Below, piece by piece: positions 58,331-64,000 of a DNA stretch of 64,000 nt; position 1 is the stretch's first letter; every line of letters begins with the position of its first letter. The notes under the pieces were generated by a model. The model made no database searches. It saw only the letters and a program-made list of their open reading frames with translations, and was not told the DNA's origin. This DNA comes from an uncultured Eubacteriales bacterium (GTDB lineage: Bacteria > Bacillota > Clostridia > Oscillospirales > Acutalibacteraceae). A program made the position numbers and the translations under genes. The DNA lies in NCBI GenBank assembly GCA_910584745.1, contig CAJUDG010000002.1, positions 1 through 64,000 on the forward strand. The letters run 5' to 3'.

Positions 58331-58441
58331 TTGTAGTAATTCCAATTCATATCGTTTTAAAACTGAATTCAGTAAGCAACTAAGTGTTGGGGCGGGCAAT
58401 ATGCCCGCCCCAATTCTTATGTTTTGTGGAAAGGACGACCA

Positions 58442-60478
58442 ATGTCACCGATTGAAATCGCAAGAAAGCTGGCGGGGCTTGGAGAGACGGGGGACGCCTG
58501 CCGGGCATACGAACTGGCTCTTGCCGCGGTCCCGGGGCCGGGCCCGGACGAGAAGATGGAAGCCGCCATGTATATACTACAGTTTGAGGGGGAGTACCGC
58601 GCGGCCTATACCGCGTTTTTAGAGCTTTACCGGGACGGCTTTTATAAAGAGGACGCCTGGAACATTATGACCGAGGCGTTCTATCTGCCCAACGAGAAGC
58701 TGCTGCGCTCTCATTATGAGAACAACGTGAAGCAGCTTAAAAAATATCCCTACTTTTTTAGAAAAGATTTCCCCGATTTCGAGGATTTACCCATAAAGTT
58801 TTACCCCTTTGACGACAGCTCCTATGTGCCGCTTACGGCGGCGGAGGGGCGCTTTGGCGAGCCCACGGATTTTAGCGAGCCCGTCATAAGCAGAAATTTC
58901 TTTAAAGATCTGGAAAACCCCATCCTTGCGGAGGATGTTTATTCCCAGTATGAGCTGGAATATCTGAACGACAACGTGCGGCCCAGCGAGTATGTGAGCC
59001 GCGAGAACCATATCTACCTGCACTATAAGAGCTGGGGGGAGTTCTGCTCCTATCTGCAGGTGCTGAACCTGAGAAAGCTGCTGATAGACAAGAAATTCGT
59101 GTTCCTTATCGAGGACCAGATAAGCCTCTATCCCATCGATTTCAAGGCCGAGTACGGCATAGATTACAGCACCTTCCCACTAAAGCCGGTGGGGATAAGG
59201 GAGATAAACCGGCTTATCTGGCATACCCAGCTGTCATATCATAACGGCGGGGACTTTTTTAACGAGATATTTGACAGCCATCCCAACCTTATCTATGACT
59301 CGTCGGTCCTTAAAAAGGACGTGGAGCGGGTTGTGGAGGACCTGCGGGAAACTCTGGACGCCGCCAGGAGCCTCAGTGAGGTCATGGAGGTCTTTGACAA
59401 CGGCGAATGGCATAATTTTGACATGATACGCGAGCTGTACCTCATGCGGGACAGGACGGACAAGGACATCATGGTGACGCTGTTCTGCCGCAGCAAGATG
59501 CTGTTCCCGCACCTGGACCCCGCGTCCAGGATAGCGCCGGCGATCTTCTATCAGCCCCATTTTGAGTATAACCATGTGAGGATGATGGGCGACGATATGG
59601 GGCGCGCCATCATGAGCTCGGACCAGTATGACTACGCGCTGAATTCCGAGATCTTCAAGAACTTCAAGTATATCAAGGTGTTCTGCCCAATACGCAGGAT
59701 AACCACAAGCTATGGGGGAACCATTAGGTTCATGTGGGATACCTCCCAAGCGGATATAGAAGACGGCAAGATATTGGTCGTGGCCGACGAGATAGTGCAG
59801 AGGGTGCTTCTGCGCGGATACCTGGTGGACCCGGATAAGCGGCTGTTCAAGGACAGCGCGGCGGTACGCTTTGAGGACGCGAAGCTGAACCCCACGGCGA
59901 CCTTCTCCGCCCTGGCGGCCTTCTTGGACCTGCCCTATACGGAGAGCATGAAGACCTGCACCCTCTATGGGCTGCCCACGCAGGTGGCCCTTGAGCAGGA
60001 GGTCTACGGCTTCGACACGGCGGCGGTATACAAGACCTACGACGAGTTCTGCTGCGACGCGGAGAGGTGCTGGCTGGAATATTTCCTGCGGGACGCCTAT
60101 GAGTATTACGGCTATGATTTCCAGTATTACGACGGCGGGCCGGTGGACGAGGAGCGGGTGAGGGACTGGATTGCCCATTTTGAGAAGATAGACTATTACC
60201 TGCGGGAGAGCAACCGGCCGTACTATCTGGACGCGGTGAAGAAGCGCCGGCAGGAGCTTATCGAGAAGGGCGAGAGCGCCGAATACACGAGTACGCCGGA
60301 GGAGGACGCGGAGGCTGTCCTTGAGGACTTCATGGCCGGGTCCCACGAGCGCCGCCTTAGCGTTGCCCGGGTGCTCTTAAAGGGCCTGAAGTTCGTCAAC
60401 GAGCAGGGCAGGCCCCTGAAGTTCATGCCCAGGCTGGAGCCCGACCCGGCGCTTTTGGAGCAGCCGTTATATCACTGA
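58442..60478 (+). CDS. Large protein with sulfotransferase-like C-terminal region
   Basis: 678-residue cytosolic protein, no membrane segment. ATG 58442 has AAAGGA upstream. Helical repeats (TPR-like) fill ~1-70. A segment at ~475-495 (AVRFEDAKLNPTATFSALAA then FLDLPY) closely fits the 3'-phosphate-binding end of sulfotransferases ([VY]RFEDL..NP..T......FLGLPY). The 5'-PSB motif is not clear. The next gene is APS-kinase-like, which makes the sulfate donor. Together they suggest sulfation of a flagellar or surface glycan (inference). It could also be a glycan-modification protein of another kind. Confidence 0.55.
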   Translation: MSPIEIARKLAGLGETGDACRAYELALAAVPGPGPDEKMEAAMYILQFEGEYRAAYTAFLELYRDGFYKEDAWNIMTEAFYLPNEKLLRSHYENNVKQLKKYPYFFRKDFPDFEDLPIKFYPFDDSSYVPLTAAEGRFGEPTDFSEPVISRNFFKDLENPILAEDVYSQYELEYLNDNVRPSEYVSRENHIYLHYKSWGEFCSYLQVLNLRKLLIDKKFVFLIEDQISLYPIDFKAEYGIDYSTFPLKPVGIREINRLIWHTQLSYHNGGDFFNEIFDSHPNLIYDSSVLKKDVERVVEDLRETLDAARSLSEVMEVFDNGEWHNFDMIRELYLMRDRTDKDIMVTLFCRSKMLFPHLDPASRIAPAIFYQPHFEYNHVRMMGDDMGRAIMSSDQYDYALNSEIFKNFKYIKVFCPIRRITTSYGGTIRFMWDTSQADIEDGKILVVADEIVQRVLLRGYLVDPDKRLFKDSAAVRFEDAKLNPTATFSALAAFLDLPYTESMKTCTLYGLPTQVALEQEVYGFDTAAVYKTYDEFCCDAERCWLEYFLRDAYEYYGYDFQYYDGGPVDEERVRDWIAHFEKIDYYLRESNRPYYLDAVKKRRQELIEKGESAEYTSTPEEDAEAVLEDFMAGSHERRLSVARVLLKGLKFVNEQGRPLKFMPRLEPDPALLEQPLYH

Positions 60479-60489
60479 GGAGATCACAT

Positions 60490-61020
60490 ATGAAAAAAGG
60501 GACTGTTTATTTTTTCACCGGCCTTGCCGGGGCCGGGAAGACCACCATCGGCGGGATGTTTTATGAGAGGCTGAAGGAGATAAGCCCGGATGCCGAGCTC
60601 ATTGACGGCGACCAGGCCCGCCGCAGCGACCCCAACGACACCGGGGTCATGGACGAGGACCGCTATACCACCGAGGCCCGCAAGGCCGGGGCCTGGGACA
60701 TGTTCGCCTGGTGCCGCGATATTGCCAGCGAGGGCCGGGACGTGGTGGTGTGCAGCATCTCCATGTACAAGGAGATAAGGGACTGGAACCGGGCGAATAT
60801 CGAGAATTACCGGGAGATATACGTAAAGGTCAGCATGGACACGCTGTATAGGCGCGACCAGAAGAAGCTCTACTCCTCAAAGACCAGGAACGTGGTGGGG
60901 GTGGATCTGCCCTGGGACGAGCCGGAGAGCCCGGACGTGGTGGCGGAGAACGACGGCGACAAGACGCCCGAGGAGATAGTAGATGAGCTTGTAAGGAAAT
61001 TTTTGCCGGAGGGGCCGTAA
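60490..61020 (+). CDS. APS-kinase-like (CysC family) kinase
   Basis: 176-residue P-loop kinase of the adenylylsulfate-kinase family: Walker A GLAGAGKTT (~11-19) and the IDGDQARR segment (~38-45; CysC has LDGDxxR). The usual S-G-A-G-K-S/T 'LTGLSGAGKST' is FTGLAGAGKTT here. Phosphorylates APS to PAPS if the assignment holds, supplying sulfotransferases. GGAG precedes the ATG. Adjacent to the sulfotransferase-like gene. Other carbohydrate or nucleoside kinases of this fold are not excluded. Confidence 0.8.
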   Translation: MKKGTVYFFTGLAGAGKTTIGGMFYERLKEISPDAELIDGDQARRSDPNDTGVMDEDRYTTEARKAGAWDMFAWCRDIASEGRDVVVCSISMYKEIRDWNRANIENYREIYVKVSMDTLYRRDQKKLYSSKTRNVVGVDLPWDEPESPDVVAENDGDKTPEEIVDELVRKFLPEGP

Positions 61021-61022
61021 AT

Positions 61023-61841
61023 ATGAGCATTGTTGACCTGCATACCCACAGCACGGCATCTGACGGACAGTATTCGCCCTCTGAGCTTGTAGAGCTCGCC
61101 AAGGAGCGGGGCATAGAGGTCCTGGCCGTTACGGACCATGACAATACTGACGGCGTGGAGGAGGCCGCTAAAGCCGGAGAGCGCCTTGGAGTCCGGGTGA
61201 TCCGCGGCGTGGAGCTCAGCGCGGACGACCACCTTAACCTGCATATTTTGGGCTACGGCTTCCCGGCGGGGGCGGAGCCCCTCTCGGGGATGATAGCGCG
61301 GCTTAAGTCCGGGCGGAACAGCCGCAAATACAGAATACACGACTTTCTCAGAAGCAAGGGGATAGATATCCCCCTTGAGGAGGTGGAGGAGCTGGCAAAG
61401 GGCGGCGTTATCGGCCGGCCCCATTTCGCCCTTGTGATGCTGGCCCACGGGTACGTGTCCGAGAGGAAAGAGGCCTTTGACCTCTATCTCGACACCCCGG
61501 AGTTCCACAGCTTCGACAACCGCAAGCCCAGCGCAGAGGAGTGCGTCCGGACTATAAAGGCCTCCGGCGGGAAGGTATCGCTGGCCCACCCATATCAGAT
61601 AGTCTTTGTGCGGGAGGATGAGCAGAGCCTGGAGCCGCTGCTTCAAAGGCTAATGGGCTATGGCCTGGACGCCATTGAGTGCTATTACACAAAGCATACG
61701 CCACAGCAGCAGGCGGAGTATCTGGCGCTGGCTGAAAAGTATAATCTGCGTGTTACTGGAGGCAGCGATTTTCATGGGGAGAGGAATAAGCCGGACTATC
61801 CGATGACGGGGCGGGAGTTGGATGTGGACTGGATCATTTGA
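61023..61841 (+). CDS. PHP-domain phosphoesterase (RNase AM/YciV-like)
   Basis: 272-residue PHP protein with DLHTHSTASDG (~5-15), VTDHDN (~38), GVELSA (~63), LAHPY (~183) and GGSDFHG (~245): all ligands of the tri-metal site. The YciV/TrpH family hydrolyses short RNA/nucleoside 3',5'-bisphosphates (pAp). As pAp is the by-product of sulfotransferases, its place next to sulfation-type genes is noteworthy. GGAGGGG precedes the ATG. The 3' end lies ~10 nt before the next start. Confidence 0.88.
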   Translation: MSIVDLHTHSTASDGQYSPSELVELAKERGIEVLAVTDHDNTDGVEEAAKAGERLGVRVIRGVELSADDHLNLHILGYGFPAGAEPLSGMIARLKSGRNSRKYRIHDFLRSKGIDIPLEEVEELAKGGVIGRPHFALVMLAHGYVSERKEAFDLYLDTPEFHSFDNRKPSAEECVRTIKASGGKVSLAHPYQIVFVREDEQSLEPLLQRLMGYGLDAIECYYTKHTPQQQAEYLALAEKYNLRVTGGSDFHGERNKPDYPMTGRELDVDWII

Positions 61842-61851
61842 GGGGAAGATT

Positions 61852-62943
61852 ATGGATATGTACAACTATTTTGACAGGGCGAGGGCCTGTTATGAGCTAT
61901 TGCAGGACGAGCTTTCCAGAAAGATATTCCGGGCAAGGTTTAACTGCGATCTTGAATTGTCGCGGCAAAATCTGAAGGAGCTTGTCAGGTTGAGCGAGCA
62001 GCAGGAGTGGCTGGAAAAGCTTGGGGAGAGACTGGCAGCCGGAGAGCTGGAACACGGCGACAAGAAACTGATACTGTACGGAACAAACATAACGGGCCAG
62101 ACTGTTGCGGAGCTCCTTATGGAAAGGGGGATGGACTTCTACGGCTTTTGCGGGAGAAGGGCCAGGGAGATCCCCGAGGGCATAATGGGAAAGCCGGTAA
62201 TTGAGCCTGAGTTCCTGTTTCAGCACGCGGAGGAGTTTTGTGTCATTGTGGCGGTGGCAGAGGCAGTTGAGGAGATACTGGGGATCCTTGAGAAGAATAA
62301 TTTTCCCCATGAGCAGATATTGTCCTCTTTCCGCACAGACAGAGAGGCGGACCACCAGTATTTTGAGTTCCCGGAGCTGTTCCCAAGGGGGAGAGCTTTT
62401 GTGGACGGAGGCTGTCTCGACTGCCGCAGTTCATATCTGTTCGCGGACTGGTGCGGGGGTGATTATTCAAAGATATTTGCCTTCGAGCCGGACCCGATAT
62501 CCTACTCCATATGTAGGCAGAATATAGATGAAAGGCCCATCCGGGATTTCCGGCTTATCAATGCCGGCTTGTCGGACCGGGAGGGCGAGGTCAGCTTCCG
62601 CGCGGGCCTTTACGGCGGCAGTTATGTGATTCAGCCGGGCGCGGAGGAAGAAGAAAAAGTGACCACCGTGCGGGTCACCACCATAGATGGAACCGTGGGG
62701 GACGAGCCGGTGGGCTTTATCAAGATGGATATCGAGGGCTCGGAGTTCGGGGCCCTGCATGGGGCCGAGAGGACCATACGCCGGGATAGGCCGCTGCTGG
62801 CGCTGTCGGTGTACCATCTGCCGGGGGATATGCTGGCCATAATGGACTATCTGCATGAGCTTGTGCCGGAGTACCGCTTCTGGCTGAGACATTACAGCGT
62901 CGGGAACGCGGACACGGTGCTTTACGCGGCCGCGCAGACATAA
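61852..62943 (+). CDS. FkbM-family methyltransferase
   Basis: 363-residue protein. The C-terminal ~170 residues form a FkbM SAM-methyltransferase (FVDGGCLDCRSSYLF, FAFEPDPISY, IKMDIEGSEFGALHGAE). The N-terminal ~150 residues resemble a sugar-nucleotide or PseG-like helper region (LILYGTNITGQTVAELLMER). ATG 61852 has GAGGGG upstream. FkbM enzymes in flagellar clusters methylate glycans. Acceptor unknown. Confidence 0.87.
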   Translation: MDMYNYFDRARACYELLQDELSRKIFRARFNCDLELSRQNLKELVRLSEQQEWLEKLGERLAAGELEHGDKKLILYGTNITGQTVAELLMERGMDFYGFCGRRAREIPEGIMGKPVIEPEFLFQHAEEFCVIVAVAEAVEEILGILEKNNFPHEQILSSFRTDREADHQYFEFPELFPRGRAFVDGGCLDCRSSYLFADWCGGDYSKIFAFEPDPISYSICRQNIDERPIRDFRLINAGLSDREGEVSFRAGLYGGSYVIQPGAEEEEKVTTVRVTTIDGTVGDEPVGFIKMDIEGSEFGALHGAERTIRRDRPLLALSVYHLPGDMLAIMDYLHELVPEYRFWLRHYSVGNADTVLYAAAQT

Positions 62944-62970
62944 GGAAAACGGAACGGAGGGAGCAGCAAA

Positions 62971-63633
62971 ATGCAGTTTGAACTGACCGCATCAATGATG
63001 TGCGCCAACTACGGCAACCTTGAAAAGGAGGTCCGGGACCTGGAGGAGGGCAATATAGACTCGTTCCATATCGACATTATGGACGGGCGCTATGTGCCGA
63101 ACTTCGCCATGGGCCTTCACGATATGCGCTTTATAGCCGGGGCCACGAAAAAGCCCCTGGACGTGCACCTGATGGTGGAGCACCCAAATAATCACATACA
63201 TCTTTTCCTTGATAACCTGCGCCCCGGCGACACGGTGTATATCCACCCGGAGGCGGAGTATCACCCGTCCACCACCCTGCAGGCGGTTATCGACGCGGGG
63301 ATGATACCGGGGATAGCAATAAACCCCGGCACCTCGGTGGAGAGCGTCTTCGAGATGCTGAGAATAGTGAAAAAGGTGCTGGTGATGTCGGTGAACCCGG
63401 GCAACGCCGGGCAGATGTACCTGCCATATGTGGGCAAGAAGATAACCAAGCTCCTCTCCATAAAGGAGGACATGGACTTCGAGGTGTACTGGGACGGGGC
63501 CTGCAGCGCGGACAAAATTCTGGAGTATGCGCCCAAGGGGGTAAAGGGCTTTGTCCTTGGGACCACCCTGCTGTTCGGCAAGGGCAGGCCATACGGCGAG
63601 ATACTGGCCAATATACATCAGTTGAAGTTTTAA
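62971..63633 (+). CDS. Ribulose-phosphate 3-epimerase-like protein
   Basis: 220-residue TIM barrel of the Rpe family. SMMCANYGNLEKEV, HIDIMDGRYVPN, LDVHLMVE, MSVNPGNAGQ and the GTTLLFG phosphate loop are present. Canonical Rpe has SPSxLSAD at the start and GFxGQ for the second metal region; here these are ASMMCANY and GNAGQ, so it is a divergent paralogue, probably acting on another sugar phosphate for glycan synthesis. AACGGAGGG precedes the ATG. Confidence 0.82.
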   Translation: MQFELTASMMCANYGNLEKEVRDLEEGNIDSFHIDIMDGRYVPNFAMGLHDMRFIAGATKKPLDVHLMVEHPNNHIHLFLDNLRPGDTVYIHPEAEYHPSTTLQAVIDAGMIPGIAINPGTSVESVFEMLRIVKKVLVMSVNPGNAGQMYLPYVGKKITKLLSIKEDMDFEVYWDGACSADKILEYAPKGVKGFVLGTTLLFGKGRPYGEILANIHQLKF

Positions 63634-63636
63634 GGT

Positions 63637-64000
63637 ATGAATCTTGCGGTGATATTGTCCGGCGGGGCCGGAATGAGGATGGGCGCGGATATCCCCAAGC
63701 AGTATATGAAGCTTCTGGGCAAGCCCGTATTGGTCCACACCGCGGAGCAGTTCCAGCACTGCGGGCTGGTGGAGCATATTGTCATTGTGGCGGCCATGGA
63801 GTGGGAGGACAGGATCTGGGCCTGGAAGGAGCGCTTCGGGCTATCCAAGCTCCGCGCCGTTGCGCCTGCGGGGGAGAACCGGCAGAGGTCCATTCTGAGC
63901 GGGCTTTTGGCGGCGCGCGCTCTCTCTGAGAGCCAGGGGGACGGCGTGATAATCCAGGACGCGGCCCGGCCCCTTACGGGGGATGCGCTGATAGAAAGTC
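63637..64000 (+). CDS. IspD/TarI-family cytidylyltransferase (partial)
   Basis: N-terminal 121 residues of a cytidylyltransferase, cut by the window end. The nucleotide-binding motif SGGAGMRMGADIPKQYMKL (IspD/TarI: A..GGxGxRMG...PKQ) and IIQDAARPL fit. Could be IspD (isoprenoid) or a TarI-like enzyme making a CDP-polyol. Coupling to the Rpe-like gene by 3 nt argues for polyol activation for surface glycans. The ribosome site is weak, suggesting translational coupling. Confidence 0.82.
   Translation, partial: MNLAVILSGGAGMRMGADIPKQYMKLLGKPVLVHTAEQFQHCGLVEHIVIVAAMEWEDRIWAWKERFGLSKLRAVAPAGENRQRSILSGLLAARALSESQGDGVIIQDAARPLTGDALIES

Noticed and set aside
57230..58399. 389-codon frame on the minus strand opposite flagellin
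   Set aside because: The plus strand encodes a clear flagellin with sigma-28 promoter; the opposite frame is a codon-bias shadow.
1..64000. CRISPR array
   Set aside because: No run of regularly spaced direct repeats and no cas genes were seen.

Overview
The window comes from a high-GC, spore-forming, flagellated Clostridia-type Firmicute, probably an Oscillospiraceae/Acutalibacteraceae-like gut anaerobe. The evidence is strong AGGAGG-type ribosome sites, ferredoxin-like and radical-SAM enzymes, several MATE pumps, a sporulation regulator (SpoIIID), a sigma-28 flagellin promoter, and accessory genes typical of gut clostridial conjugative elements. The species cannot be named from the sequence alone.

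Layout. (1) 1-8.8 kb, minus strand: decayed conjugative-element cargo. It holds a Fic protein, an Rpn-type nuclease, small element proteins, a broken thioester-domain surface protein, a HTH-methyltransferase fusion, and a tightly packed DUF4240/DUF6075/DUF4314/DUF3848 run that ends in an adenine-methylase stump. (2) 9.05-11 kb: tRNA-Gly(CCC) and a degenerate IS110-family element with a possible bridge-RNA region. (3) 11.3-27 kb: chromosomal genes, including a heterodimeric ABC exporter behind an attenuator-like leader, an aldo/keto reductase, two MATE pumps with regulators, an HxlR/radical-SAM divergon, an orphan DNA methyltransferase, a DUF362 protein and an esterase. (4) 27.3-32.5 kb: a three-gene phosphorelay/c-di-GMP module. 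(5) 32.8-47.2 kb: secG, GNAT, a PLP enzyme, a dienelactone hydrolase, an anSME-like maturase, HAD, the xpaC-telA-lemA-TPM envelope-stress cluster, a PfkB kinase, a third MATE, and MBL, GNAT and PHP proteins. (6) 47.28-55.87 kb: spoIIID split in two by an 8.3 kb serine-recombinase element. (7) 57.2-64 kb: flagellin followed by a run of surface-modification genes (sulfotransferase-like, APS-kinase-like, PHP, FkbM, Rpe-like, IspD/TarI-like).

The most notable system is the interrupted spoIIID. On the minus strand, codons 1-39 lie at 55865-55749 and codons 40-84 plus stop at 47414-47277. Joining the two at a shared CATA core gives a complete 84-residue SpoIIID. The 8,334 bp between them carry two large serine recombinases, a recombinase paralogue without the catalytic serine, a HepT/MntA-type toxin-antitoxin pair, two ParB-like proteins and an XRE regulator. 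The element ends carry matching inverted arms that would rebuild a near-symmetrical attP on excision. This resembles the sigK-skin system of Bacillus and C. difficile, but at the gene for a different mother-cell regulator. Whether the element is excised during sporulation is inference.
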